Assembly (NCBI GenBank): GCA_963995505.1
Contig: OZ023198.1
Coordinates: 8,733,141 to 8,797,140 of the forward strand
Length of the DNA: 64,000 nt
Direction of reading: 5' to 3'
Source of the DNA: Hypericum androsaemum
Lineage: Eukaryota > Streptophyta > Magnoliopsida > Malpighiales > Hypericaceae
A program made the translations under genes and the position numbers. The first letter of the stretch is position 1. Every line of letters starts with the position of its first letter. This document shows positions 12,301-24,074 of this stretch, in pieces. The notes beneath the pieces are model-generated. The model saw only the letters and a program-made list of their open reading frames with translations. It was not told where the DNA came from and did no database searches.

Positions 12301-14150
12301 TGCTCTACATGGGTCACCTCTCCTGAAGATGATAAAGTGTAATCTGTTTCATGGCGATGCTCTACATCACCTGATGAAGTGTTAACCTCATCATCATCAT
12401 CATCACGCTGAACATTTCTCGCGACCTCTTCAACATCCACAAGGAGGGAAACATGATCCTCAACGAGTATCGTTTCTCTTTCATGAGAAACATCCTCTCC
12501 AATGACTTTCTTCTCTTCTTCCTCAATTTCCTCATCCTCCACCACTGAACTTGCTGATTCAGTATCTTGAACCGAACTCAACTTCGACTCGCTTACTTCA
12601 CTTAATTGCCGCTGGAAAGTCGAGACACTAGTTCCTTCACCAGAAAATCGTTCAGGTACAAAGTAAGGCCTCCACCGAAGATCTTGCCTCTCTTGTCGAG
12701 GAAAACCTGACACTGATGGTCCCACACTGAAACTTTCATGTCTCCTGAAAAGTGGCTCCCTCTGACTGGGTGCAGAGAACTCTTGTTGGAAGGTGTCACC
12801 CTTAAGGTCAGGTTTCTCTTCAAAAGGATTCTTTCTGGGGAGCAATATGGATGGAGCAGACCCGGGAACATCATCATATGGATCATAGGGATGATCAAAT
12901 GGATTCTGTCTTGTTGTTAAAATAGGAGGAATATTGACTGGAAGATCAACACCATCCAAATCTATCAGATTCTTCTCAGCCATCAATCTCATGTTTCTGC
13001 GGGCTCTTCTCCTTGCAATAAGACTCTCCAGACGTTGGTTTCTTTCAAGCTCCAATGATCCCAAATCCAAAAGATTCTTTTGGTCATCTTCTGTCCACTT
13101 GATCGCGGACTTGCTTTCATCGTCTTTACCTTCTTGTACTTCTTCCGCTTCCCCATGGACGTTATCATCGATACCATCTTCGTCCTCCTCGCCCTGGTCT
13201 TCTGTATCATCATCTGACTCAATGCTGCTCTCCTTGCTTCTTCCAGACGTCTCTGAACCAGCCTCTGAACCTTCGAGAGACCTTTCAGCTAGTTGTGGAG
13301 CTTCCTCATCCAAAAGTGGATGGAGCTCATCCAACATTGGAATTATGTCTGCCATTGATGCATCCGGCGAGGAACTCTCAGCCCTATCAGATTCAGAATC
13401 AGAAGCCTCGTCGTCCTCCTCCTCCTCATGTTCGTCATCTTTCACCTGTCTCCAATCCACTAGGAAATCCATGTGACCATTCTTCTGAGTGTCATTGGGA
13501 TCCGCAGGTGAATCACCATCATTACCGGAAACTTGGAAATTCCCAAACTCCTCTTTCTTCCCTACTTTCTCTTCGAGAACCTCATTTATCCTGTTCAACA
13601 AGTCATAATCAACTTTTGTCTCACTTTCTTCAATCAACCCCTCTTCGTGTAGCTCTTCTGGAGAATTCTCGTTAATCAACGGCATATAATCAGGCACATT
13701 ATCATCATCTAGCCCGATTTTACTAAAATCATCCTCCGCAGATACGTCCCTTCTCTTCTCAACAAGCTCCTCTAAACCAAATCTCCCTTCCCTCTCAATC
13801 ACAACAATGCCACCAGCTGCTCGCGCTGCTCTCAAAGACGAAAGAACATGACTAATTTCCTCTTCTTCTTCAGCCAGCTCTTCTTCTTCCATCTCTATCT
13901 CAACTCCCGGTATGTTCAACTCCCCGAAACTCAACAAAGTACCAAGCAAAACAGCAGTACAAACCAAAACCGGGGAAGCAGACACTAAAACGGAGAACAA
14001 AAGCGGGAATGATCTGTACAAAACCGCGAAGAAACACGCGACCGCAGCGAGGAAAGGATGCTTGCACACTGATCTATAACATATCTTCACCGGAAGAACC
14101 AAACTCCTCCCGATTAACACTACATCTCTCATTGCATTATCACTTCCCAT
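9368..14150 (-). CDS. large acidic membrane-anchored protein, At5g17910-type
   Basis: Three coding exons on the minus strand, 14150-12156, 12063-10756 and 10561-9368, join in phase 0 at GT/AG sites and give 1498 residues. Residues about 32-75 form two closely spaced hydrophobic segments, so the protein is probably anchored in a membrane with a long acidic tail. The conserved block of the family lies near residues 360-400: LDLGSLELERN, an arginine-rich run ARRRARRN, then EKNLIDLD. The NPFDHPYDPYDDVPGSAPSI block follows at about 417-436. The rest is Asp/Glu/Ser-rich and probably disordered. Plant databases label relatives 'cardiomyopathy-associated', a name without functional support; the role is unknown. 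Antisense ORFs over the acidic stretches are composition artefacts. The final exon could continue by splicing beyond 9368, but a stop lies there and nothing downstream looks coding. Confidence 0.88.
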
Positions 14151-15627
14151 ATCTCCTTATCTCTTCAACTTTCCAAAACAAAATCTGTTCTTGGACCCGA
14201 AATGCAGCAGGAAACAAGGCAAATTCTGATCAATCAAACCATAAAAAGCAAAGAACTTGAACATAGAAACGATTTCAAGAGCAGAAACCCACCTCAGAAA
14301 CCCAATGAGGGATCAAACAGGGAGGGACCAAACGGCAACATCCAAGGACAACACCTGAAACACAATGAAGCAAAAGCAAATTGGATCAAAACAGGAGATG
14401 GGTATCGAATTAATCAACAAAAGGAACCAAATTTTCAATAGCCCAACAAACCTTTGATCAATTTTCAACCAGGGGAGCCAAAAAAGATGAGATTTTTTTT
14501 TTGGTTGCTTACTTTTTCAAGTTATTTGATCATAGAAAAAGGACAGGGACAACTAAAGAACAAACCCCTTTTGTGAGTGATTTAATTTGAAAAAAAAAAC
14601 ACAAATGTGCCTTCTTCAAGAAAATATAGGAAATTAGTCGGTTAAAAAATCAGACGGAAGTAGGGGAAAAAAAGGAAAAAGTGGGGATGGGAAGAAGAAG
14701 AAAAGCAGGACAGCTCGCTTTCTTTTGATTCTGTAAAGACCGGCATTATTAGTATACATTAATCTTTCGGGAAAATGACGTTAATCACGTACCACCTTTA
14801 TAGTTTATGATATTAAACTATTTGGTATCGAAACTATCTGAACCTCAAATAATTTAGATTCAAAAAATTCTAAAATGTCCTTCTAACTATTTCGTGGTTC
14901 CATGCTTTCACACGCCACTATTTCGTAGTTCTAAAATGTCTAATCAAGTTACATAAGTTTTTTCTAGTTGATAACCAAGTAACATTTCCAAACTCTAACA
15001 GAATTAATATTCAAATCAACTCAATGCATTAAAATAATTGTTACAACGTATAAAATTGTATGCTTTTTTGCCTAAAACAGATTCAGTACGTTGAAGGAAA
15101 TCTTTTGTTAAGTTTGTCGTTTAAGATTTCCGGTGACCACAGCAACAGATAGAGATGGAACCCTGTGGTGCTCTTTTTAATTTTTTAATTTTGGCCTTAA
15201 GTTGGTTAGATTGTAAATTAACTCAATTTCAAACTATTGAGATATCTTCGTTACATTTCAACAATTTTATCCGAACATAGCCCGATAAATTTACCAATAT
15301 AAACAAACCGTATAAAAAACGATGCGTATGCCTCGACGTCGTGTTTCGTGCACATAATTGTCGAAGGGGTAGATTTGGTCTAGGAATATAATAAGATGCG
15401 TATTCGTTCGAGTGAAATGTGGGGATAATCATTGCGTTCCATGGATTAAGGGATTTTTATTCTCTTGCTGTCCCTTTACAAGTAGGCAGCAATTCTCTAA
15501 AAAAAAAAAAAGTAGGCAGCAAGACATGTTTGGGACCACCGTACGGGCCCCACTTCATTGAAACAGGAATTTTTTTTAATTTATGTTTTCATATTTTTTC
15601 AGATAACTGTCCACTTGAATATTATCA
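14151..15627. other. upstream region of the acidic-protein gene
   Basis: Probable 5' UTR and promoter on the minus strand, with purine-rich runs near 14640-14720. From 15478 to 15525 the sequence AAGTAGGCAGCAA occurs twice around a poly-A run. I see no other gene. Confidence 0.4.
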
Positions 15628-15862
15628 TATAATTTTGGGAAAAGTACAAATAAGTACTCTGTAATTTTAGCGATTGTCACTTAGGTACCATGTGGTTTTT
15701 GAACCGTAAAAAATGTCCAACTTATTCGCATATTTTGTCATGATCAGGCGTCGTTTTGATGCCTACGTGGAACACCACATGGCAGTGACCCAGATTGTCG
15801 TTGCTGACATGACATTTGTAAATTACTAATTAGTACCAAATTATATAAAATGTGAAAAAATG

Positions 15863-15930
15863 CATTAGCCCGGATTCGAACCTAGGTCCTAAGGGTTGAA
15901 AAAAAAAATCCCAACCACTGGACTAGAACG
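15863..15930 (-). ncRNA. tRNA(Glu)-like sequence in left TIR
   Basis: On the minus strand TAGTCCAGTGGTTGGGA (A-box position) and GGTTCGAATCCGGGC (B-box/T-arm) are spaced as in a tRNA, but the middle is a T-run replacing the anticodon arm. It is a tRNA-derived relic and not a working tRNA gene. Confidence 0.6.
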
Positions 15931-16351
15931 GAGAAGTTGAATAGTTACGACATAAAATTATATTAATCATTTTGCTTGGCATGCTTTTATATTTACCTCT
16001 TTCCCTACCGTCTCTTCCAGCCCCAATTACTCTCCTCTCTCGATTTCTTCCCATCATCAAATGGAAGATTTATAGTGATTCATACTAGTTCACTTTCTAA
16101 AACATAAGTATAATCAACTGCAAGCATTTCATATATTTTAGATTGATGAATTTAACATAGTTCACTTTGTTTTTGAAGTTTTATAAAAAATGGTCATAAT
16201 ATTTTTCTCACGTTGAAATAATAGTGTTTATTTTATTAAAAATGATAAATTTAATATTTGTCATTTAGTATGTTAAAACCAACATAAAATTATTCTTTGT
16301 ACATAATCAAAATGATTAATATAATTTTATGTTGTTACTAATGAACATCTC

Positions 16352-16420
16352 TGTCGTAGTCCAGTGGTTAGGATGTCATTTTCCAACCCTTAGGACTTAG
16401 GTTCGAATTTGGGCTAATGC
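16352..16420 (+). ncRNA. tRNA(Glu)-like sequence in right TIR
   Basis: GTCGTAGTCCAGTGGTTAGG and, 25 bp on, GGTTCGAATTTGGGC follow the plant tRNA(Glu) pattern closely at the D and T arms. The acceptor stem does not close and no good anticodon stem forms. It is the mirror copy of the left-arm segment. Confidence 0.6.
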
Positions 16421-16849
16421 ATTTTTTCATATTTTATGTAATTTAGTACTAATTAGTAATTTACCATTGCCACATCAGCAACGACAATCCGGGTCACTGC
16501 CACGTGGTGTTCCACGTAGGCATCAAAACGGCGCCATTTGTCAAAAAATCTCTGAACCGGACCAAATGGACCGGTCCATGATAAAATATTTTAATAAGTT
16601 AGACTTTTTTTACTGTTCAAAAACCATAAGATAACTAAGTAATAATCGGTAAAACTACAGGGTACTTATTTGTACTTTTCTCTATAATTTTAGCATTTGA
16701 TACATTACTATTTCGTAGTTTTAATTATCTGATTAGGTAAGATAAATGTTATCTATTTTTTTTATAAGCGTAAATTTTATCTACTTAACAACTCTGTGAT
16801 ATTTATTATCTGATTGGTGTTAGTTGCCTGCTTGGTGTTGGTTGCGTCC

Positions 16850-18343
16850 TTTTTTTTTATAAGTAAAATTGTATTAAACTCACCAAAAGATAATTACAAG
16901 ATAATTACAACGGAATAAATACACGGCACCTAAAGTACTAGATAGATATCTATCTAAGCAAAAATAAAGATAAATATTATATAGCACAAGTTCCTAATGA
17001 CCCACCACCCAAAGGGCCAAAACCACCTAAGGAAGAATTCATAACCAACGAAAAACCCAACGGTCTTTAATCAAGGAGGACCAAAGGACCAAAATGCCAC
17101 ATCTTTAATCACTTGGAGGATAAAAGAGATATCCTCCTCCCAAGAGAAGCCAGAAACAATTGCAAGCTTCCATGCCTCTGCCAAGACCTCCTCCTGATGA
17201 GCAGCATCGTGTTCCTCTGTAGCTACAAGCAATGAGCATAGGCTCAGAGCCGATAACTCGCGCTTCTCTGGAGATAATTTCTTCAGATTCTGCAACGGAG
17301 ATTGCAATAAAGCAGCGGCTTTACTTGTGAGCTTCTTGACTCGGCAACTCGAGCATGTCAGAATCGGATGGAACAAACGGCGTTGCCTGACCTTCTTAAC
17401 CACCACTTTTGCAGAAGTCAAGGACGCTGCGGATGAAATAGCAATGATGGGCTATCCTTCATCCACGCCGTCAAGGACCTGATTAAGCCAAGCCTCCATG
17501 TCGAAATCAATAGACAATGACGCGTCCACCAAACTCGACACGACCACAAGCAGATGGGCAAAATCAAGAGGCTGCAAAAGCAAATCATCTGTCTTCTCCA
17601 CCGAACGCAAAGCATCCCTATTCGACTCATCCTCAAGAGGCAAAGACCCAGCAGTCCCTTCCTCAAATCCATCGTCAACAGCAAAAGCCGACAAAGTAAA
17701 CTCCTGCTGATGAGCTTCACAGACGGTAGTAGAAGGTAACAAGGGGCTGCCATCACCACATCATCACAATGAGCAACTAGGGGCTGCCCATCACCACAAG
17801 CAGCATCAAGTGATTCATCTGGCTGAAACCCATCATCCACACAGGCAGCAGAAAGCACCACCAAACCAACAGTATCTGGGGGCAAAGACGACGAAGTAGC
17901 AGGAGGCGCAACGGGCAAAACAACAACGGCAAGATGCCGCGGCTCCACGCCACGCACCTCAACCTCAATAGCAGGTGCATCGGCAATAATAGAATTTGCC
18001 ACCAAGCAAGCAGGAGGCGATGACACATGTCCACACGGAACAGGATAACTTACAGCAGCGCGAAGGAGGATATACCACATTACCTTGAAGATCGGCGACA
18101 AGAGAGAGACCCAATTTCGCATATCCACGGCCGAGCATGAAAGACCCGCATCGAGGAACGACGTCGTCACGCAGCGGAGCAGCCAGTCATCCAAAAACTC
18201 TTCGGAAGGGACCACAGCAGACGCCTCCGAGTGCACCGTGGAGAGAGGCTGAGGCCGACACCAAGGAAGTCTAACCTCCGCAACCAGACTAGGCAAGCAC
18301 GAGGCAGCCGGTCGCACTGGCAGAGCGGCCGAGGGAGCCGAGC
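16850..18343 (-). mobile_element. LINE-like retroposed sequence with poly-A tail
   Basis: On the minus strand a long reading region runs from about 18317 to 17071. It has one frame change near 17750 and one in-frame stop at about 17452, then a short AT-rich 3' end and an A9 tail (T run at 16850-16858). Flanks GGTTGCGTCC (16840-16849) and GGTTGCATCC (18344-18353) look like a 10-bp target duplication with one mismatch. These are signs of LINE-mediated insertion. The encoded sequence is Ala/Val/Leu-rich with acidic patches, and I do not recognise a family. It could be a LINE ORF1 region or a retrocopied host transcript. Confidence 0.5.
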
Positions 18344-18353
18344 GGTTGCATCC

Positions 18354-18739
18354 TTGGAGCCTTCATGGCTACCGATTACTACAGCCTTCTCACCGCCGAT
18401 ACTCGAAGATCATAGAACAAGGGGCATCGTGCGTCTCACTTAATCGAACCTTACACTTTAATGAATGAATGAATTAGTTAATTAATTGATTAATGGGGGT
18501 GCAGATTGTGTTTATGGTGTTCACTCCATCCCATGTTTGCCAGCCTCGCCAATACTCGAAGCCCTGCAATTCGTTGGAATTGTGGACGATGTTGTGGACG
18601 ATATTCTAGTTAATATATTTGTAAACTTGTGGTATTAATTGACAGAGGTTGTAGACCGAGTGCATATGATATATTCATCTTTTTTCCCACTAAAGTGAAC
18701 CGTAGTGATCTTATTATTTTTTATTTAAAATTTTTGGTT
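18354..18739. other. intergenic DNA, nothing recognised
   Basis: No gene or repeat that I can support. Confidence 0.4.
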
Positions 18740-18826
18740 TGATTGGAGGTCCGACTGGTCTGACCGAACGACCCAAAAGACAGTCCAAAATCCGGATCGT
18801 ACCAAAATCCATATTTTAAAACTATG
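18740..18826. repeat. family C end fragment (GGTCCGACYGGTC type)
   Basis: GGTCCGACTGGTCTGACCG followed by CGTACCAAAATCC and a TTTTAAAACTATG end. The same end sequence terminates the copies at 23143-24049 and 27006-27433 and the fragment near 31480-31627. Confidence 0.6.
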
Positions 18827-18894
18827 TGTTTAACTGTAATTAGATTAACATATATTAATATCCACATAACATGTCACATCATTCGTATTAACAC

Positions 18895-19582
18895 TAGGAT
18901 GGCAATGGGTAGGGTAGGGTAAGATATTAGTAGGACCCTACCCATACCCTATTTTTTTAGTTGGACCCATACCCTACCCTCGACTGTACAAATTTTTTAT
19001 TGTTAGATTTATACCCTATCCTCCTAGAGACCCAGGGTCTGCAAGGTCCGACCCTTTAACATTCTACATTTTGATAATTTTTAATCAAAAGTTAATTTTT
19101 ATATAAAATTTAAATAAATTCAAGACATCTATTACGTTACACATCAACATTCAATAGAAAATTGATGAAACGTCAAATTTTGCAATTTAATTTCAATAGT
19201 ACAAGATTTTTCCTTTCGAGTTTGAAGTACAAAAATAATTCAAAAAAAGAAAAATATAGAATGTCGACTTCTAGTGATCCATCATTCACGACATCTTCTA
19301 AGCTAGTTGTCTAATAACCTAATAAATATGTTAAAATTAACCATAAAATATATTATATGTATATTATAATACGGTCTAATTATGGTCTAATTAGAGTAGA
19401 GTCTAAAATAGGGTAAAAATATAATGGTAGGGTCCGATCCACATGGTCTAACTATGGATCCATACCCTACTCTAGACCCTACTTCTAAACATGGACCCAT
19501 ACCCATACCCTACCCTAGACCCATAGGGTAAGGGTAAGGGTAGGGTCCGACCCTCAGGGTATGGGTATTTCTGCCATTCCTA
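18895..19582. mobile_element. hAT-like miniature element, family A copy 2
   Basis: Starts TAGGATGGCAATGGGTAGGG and ends CTGCCATTCCTA, with the same inward-facing ACCCTACC / GGGTAGGG blocks as copy 1 at 2435-3069. It directly abuts the first half of a family B element. The octamer GCAATGGG occurs just inside its left end and again just after its right end, so the two families share terminal sequence and the exact junction is ambiguous. Confidence 0.7.
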
Positions 19583-19931
19583 GCAATGGGCATCATCCAG
19601 GTAGGAACCATAGGATCCAGATCCTTACTCTCTTTTTGAAGGAATGACCCAGATCCTTACTCTTATCCTCATTAAAAATGAGAATTTGGGTAGGATCTGG
19701 GTCGTAAAAAATCGGGTAGGATCAGGAAGACCTGCGGATCTATATGATTTAAAAATTATTTTATTTTAAAATACTATCATTTGATGGTTCTCAAACAACA
19801 AAGAACATTAAAAAATGTGAATGCAATTGCTTCGTTCATTAAAATGTCTTAATATAAAGAAATCAAACAAGCAAATTCAAAAAAAATTAAAGTCGTGTAG
19901 GTTGAGATTGAAAATTTGGTATTATATTTTT
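19583..19931. mobile_element. hAT-like family B copy 2, left half
   Basis: Matches the reverse complement of the right part of 7562-8072 (GGATCC blocks, CGGGTAGGATC, AATGAACGAAG-like segment). The match breaks at about 19931, where inserted DNA begins. It resumes at 24437. Confidence 0.65.
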
Positions 19932-19951
19932 TTCTATAAGTAAAAAATTTA

Positions 19952-21307
19952 GGACAAATTACTCTCAAGTCCCTGACCTTTGGTCACCCTCCCCTTAGGG
20001 TCCCTGGCTTTTGGAAAATGATTGTCCCGTCCCTAAATTTTGATGATGATAGACTCTCGGGTCCCTAGAGCCAGAATATTCCTTTTCCTCCGGCGAACCC
20101 CCACTTAAAATGATAAAAATGCCCTTCCCACTTAAAAAATAAAAATTTTCTTCACCGACGAACATCCACCGGCCATGTGCAAGAAAACCAAACTCAGGTA
20201 ACCACCGTTTTCCCCAATTTTTGTCTACCAAGTAAAAATTAAAGACCACTGTAATTGCAACCCAGATCGGTCATCTCTCTTCTCACAACGACCCATTTCC
20301 CACTCCTCCTCGCCCTTTACCACCCTCGGACGGTGAGCTCCTCAATAATTGATAGGCGACGCCGAGCTGCAGCGAGCCATGGCAGACGAAGACGGCGAGC
20401 TCCTCAACAACCAACAAGCAACGACGAGCCACGACAGACGAGGGCGATGCGCTCCTGGGTATCAAATCATGGCGCCAGTGTCAAAGTCAGGGTAGAGCTT
20501 GGTGTTGATGTGGAGGTGGACATCGTCCTCATGGACGGTGAGGGTGTCAGTTAGGCTGACCAAGGAGGACTCCCTCCAATATAGCCGAACCAAATGGAGG
20601 AGCACCGGTGCATCGACAACATCGTCTTGATTCCCCAATTCTAGAATTGGAATTTTGGGGGTCAATTGTTCGATTTGGGAGGAGGAGAGGACAACGAAGC
20701 TGGGGGAGGAGGAGACGACGACGATCGTTGGGGGAGGAGGAGGAGGACGACGGCAACCATGCAGTCGACTCTCATCATCAACCCCTTCGTCGACATCGTC
20801 TTCAACGTCACCGGCTTGAGCGCTGGGCTGGGCTATGAGACCCGGCACCTTCTTTAAAGTTTTCGGTGTCGAGGCGGATCTCGTCTGGATCTGGTTGACG
20901 TGGAGAGGAAGAATGACCCAATTAATTGATTATGTTATTGGTCGTCGTCGTCCTCTCAACTGAGTTCATGTTCGACGCTCTTTACTTGTTGGTTGACGGT
21001 CTCCAATAGATTTGGAAGTCGATAACGATAGATTTTCTTGATGAAATTGACAATCTGATGTTGCTTAATTAGGGAAGAAGACCACAGTGGTTAGAAAGAA
21101 CACGAGGGTGGACTTTTTTATTTTTTTAGTGGGAGGATATTTCGGTCATTTCAAGTGGGGATTCATCGGAGAAAAGAGAATATTCTGACTCCAAGGACCC
21201 GAGAGACTATTATCATCAAAACTTAGGGACGGGACAATCATTTTTCAAAAGTGAGGGACCCTAGGTGGAGGGTGACCAAAGGTCAGGGACTTGAGAGTAA
21301 TTTTTCC
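19952..21307. mobile_element. Pack-MULE-like Mutator element
   Basis: Inverted repeats of about 190 bp begin GGACAAATTACTCTCAAGTC at 19952 and, on the other strand, GGAAAAATTACTCTCAAGTC at 21307. The flanks are an exact 9-bp duplication AAAAATTTA (19943-19951 and 21308-21316). The interior (about 20200-21060) is strikingly GC- and CpG-rich compared with the flanks and has overlapping open frames on both strands. There is no MURA transposase motif. This is the anatomy of a Mutator element that has picked up host gene sequence; the donor is not recognisable to me. Confidence 0.85.
20462..20848 (-). pseudogene. open frame in Pack-MULE cargo, unidentified
   Basis: A 128-codon open frame inside the Mutator element. 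Its C-terminal part (for example LYWRESSLVSLTDTLTVHE) reads like ordinary protein, whereas the middle is Pro/Ser low complexity. It may be an exon captured from a host gene with intron-like sequence around it. No family recognised and no evidence of expression. Confidence 0.3.
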
Positions 21308-21699
21308 AAAAATTTATATAACTCCAATATGATTACAATTTGTAAGGATATTAGGCTACATAAAGCTCTTGCCCAAAATCGCCTAATTAGCAACATTTAT
21401 GTCTATTTTGATCTAATTGTGTTGGGAAAAAATGGAGAGAACGTCGATCGATCTCGTGACGGCCCGGAGTGCTCGTTCCAAGGTCGGCATAACGCCGAAA
21501 GTAACAAGGGTTGGCCGAAGTCGAGACTACTACTAACCTAAACTAAGATAAAAAAGCCGAAGCTTGATAGATATTGTGTGTTTGATTTGTGGATGTCCCC
21601 TTGCCTTGCTCCCAATGCCCTGCTTGTATAGAAAAGTAGACCGCCTCAGCCTCCTATCGTCCCCTAGTCGTACTCGGAGACCTCAAGACTTATCTTTCT

Positions 21700-21850
21700 C
21701 ATCCTCATACAACGCTTATCTCCGTCTAACTCGGATCTCCAACGCTTATCCTTGCCCGACTTAAATTTCTAACATTTATCCTTGCCTGCCTCAGATTTTT
21801 AATGCTTATCCTTGCTTGACTCGGGTCTCCAATGCTTATCTCCATCCCTT
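21700..21850. repeat. about 31-bp tandem array
   Basis: Roughly five imperfect units of the form AACGCTTATCCTTGCCYGACT followed by CGGATCTCC. Confidence 0.65.
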
Positions 21851-22084
21851 GACAACCCAAGTATTTCGAGAGTCCTAGAGTTCCTCAATTTCTTCAAGAG
21901 TCCATCTCGAATACGGTCTATATCACCATAAACCGTCAATAACCATGGGCCGACAATCACCATGGGCCGACAATCAGGCTTGGCCTTCTTTGTTGACGAT
22001 CGAGCCCGCCTCCAAGTTGGCCGACAATGGCCCCTTGATCACTGCCAGCCGACGATCATGGCCTCCCCCCAAGGCAGCCGATGA

Positions 22085-22365
22085 TCGAGCCTAAGGCAAG
22101 CTAGTCGACGATCGGCCCTATGCCAAAGTAGGCAACGATCGAGTGCTTACTTGAAGTGGGCGACGATCGAGCCCTTGCTTGAGGTGAACGACGATCGACC
22201 CTATGCCAACATGGGCGACGATCGAGCCCTTGCTTAGGGTGGGCGACGATCGATCCTATGCCAATGTGGGCGATGATCGACCCTTTGTCAACGTGGGCGA
22301 CGATCGACCTTATGCCAACGTGGGCAATGATCGAGCCATTGCTTGAGGTGGGCGAAGATCGACCT
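22085..22365. repeat. about 28-bp tandem array with GACGATCGA core
   Basis: About ten units of GGGCGACGATCGACC followed by CTATGCCAACGT or CTTGCTTGAGGT. CGATCG is itself palindromic. Looser copies (GGCCGACGATCGG) continue between the larger repeats downstream. Confidence 0.75.
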
Positions 22366-22470
22366 TAAATGAAGTTCTAGCTGACGATTGGTCTCAAGGG
22401 GAGCTTGTGGCCGACAATTGGCCTTGATTGGAGCTTTGGCAGACAGTTGGCCTAGAGTCGTATTCAAATG

Positions 22471-23065
22471 GATTTTTGACATACTTCCGATTCGAATTAG
22501 AAACTGCCATAAACTACAAAGTTGTAGATCTATGTATTAGCTTTTCGTAGCAATTTGAATCGTCTCAATCCGAGTTCTGAGTCACAAGATACACTCATTT
22601 TACCAATGGCCGACGATCGACCTAGAGTAAACTGGCCGACGATCGGCCTAGAGGTGGAGCTGTTGACGATCAGCCTAGAGGTGGAGCTGGCCGACGATCG
22701 CCCTGGAGCCTACTTCAAACAGATTTTGGACCTCGTCTGCTCTGAATTAGAAGAAGTTATCAACTAGAAAGTTGTAGAACTATCTCTTAGCTTTCCGTAG
22801 CAACTTTAATCATCTTAATCCGAGGTCGGAGTCTCAAGATACGATCATTGTACCAATGGCCGATGATCGGCCTAGAGCTGGAGCTGGCCGACGATCACCT
22901 TGTAGCTGACTTCAAACCGATTTTGGACCATCTTTCTCTCCGAATTAAACAAAGTCATAAACTACAAAGTTGTAGATTTATGTCTTAGCTTTCCATAACT
23001 TCAAGAATCACTTCAATCCGAAGCTCGAGCACCAAAATATGGTCGATTTACTAACGATAGATATT
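22471..23065. repeat. three diverged tandem copies of about 200-250 bp
   Basis: Copies begin near 22471, 22721 and 22920. Each has ACAAAGTTGTAGATCTATG or similar, TAGCTTTCCGTAGCAAC, TCAATCCGAG and an ATACGATCATTGTACC-like end. Each of the first two is followed by GACGATCG-type spacer. Confidence 0.75.
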
Positions 23066-23142
23066 GTGAGGCAACTCTCTCAAACCAATGAGCATCCGGC
23101 CTCTCCAAGTGAGTGACCCAACTTAAGAAAGGCCTTCTATCT

Positions 23143-24049
23143 ATAGTTTTAAAAAAGTGGTCCGACCGGCAGGTCGATCGGTCAGACAGCGAATCATTCA
23201 CTTGAGCGACCCGTTTTAGGAGTAAAAACGGGATGCCGGTCGGACCGGAACTTGAAAACATGCTCAAAAAATATGCCCAGCTCCCAAAAATTGGAAGTCC
23301 CCAACTGAAATTAGAATCCCTAATCAAAGTACGCTCAACCTTAAAGCTTTTCTTCCTTCCGCCGATGGCCACCCAAATTCCGTCGCTGTAGCTGCAAGGC
23401 ATCAATGGAACTGAAATGGCCGGAAATCATAGGCATGACCAACTAGAAGAACCTCCCGGACCCACTCGACATCCTCCATTGTGGCGACTTTTGCCCAGGG
23501 AACCTACGACTCCTTCGATCTCTCTCAGTCCCCCACTCTCGTCTCCCTTCCTGCTTCCGGCGTCGTCTCCAGGTCAGGCTCGACTTACTGCATCGTCTCC
23601 ACCCACCGTCTTCCTGTCTTTTTTTGGGTCTCCTTGGCTAGGGAGAGAGATGGCTTTCTCAGGAGAGGAGGAACTCAGGAGGAGGACAATAGTGCAAGTG
23701 TAGAGAAAGAGGAGGTTCTGTACTTATTTGGTTGAGGAGACTCAAATTAATTGAAAAGAAGAAGAAGAGATTAAGGAAAAAATAAGAGATTAAAGATGAA
23801 GTTTCTGGAAAAGGGAGGAGAGATTTAACTATGAGAACTAAGTATATGGAAAAAATGGAGGTGAGAGAGATTGTGATGGTGGGCCACGTAGGTAGCCCAC
23901 TTAACATAAAGAAGATTCTGGAACCCTTTGCTAACGGGGGTGGGGTTATATACTAAATTATATATTTTTTGCATTTGAAAACCTACATCGGTCGGACTGG
24001 TGTACGTGAAAAATCTAGCTCGTACCGAAATCCGTATTTAAAAATTATG
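23143..24049. mobile_element. family C element (GGTCCGACCGG type), full-length candidate
   Basis: Left end ATAGTTTTAAAAAAGTGGTC; right end, on the other strand, ATAATTTTTAAATACGG. Both ends carry subterminal GGTCGGACCGG-type motifs. The interior has a short GC-rich stretch (about 23410-23700) with no recognisable protein. Non-autonomous. Confidence 0.55.
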
Positions 24050-24074
24050 CTTCTATTCCTAACAAGTGTCTGAC

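Larger units (their letters stand above)
15637..16682. mobile_element. non-autonomous Mutator-like element with about 300-bp TIRs
   Basis: The ends GGGAAAAGTACAAATAAG (from 15637) and, on the other strand, GAGAAAAGTACAAATAAG (from 16682) open long inverted repeats that reach about 15930 and 16352. The flanks are an exact 9-bp duplication TATAATTTT (15628-15636 and 16683-16691), the hallmark of the Mutator superfamily. The centre is AT-rich and has no ORF. Each arm contains a tRNA(Glu)-like segment. Confidence 0.88.

Noticed and set aside
12934..13476. 180-codon Ser-rich plus-strand ORF
   Set aside because: Antisense shadow of the Asp/Glu-rich first exon; no family features.
22085..22365. Regular short repeats that could suggest a CRISPR array
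   Set aside because: The host is a plant, units are contiguous and degenerate, and there are no unique spacers or cas genes.
23416..23735. Plus-strand ORFs of 84-95 codons
   Set aside because: They lie inside a family C element, overlap in several frames and match no protein pattern.
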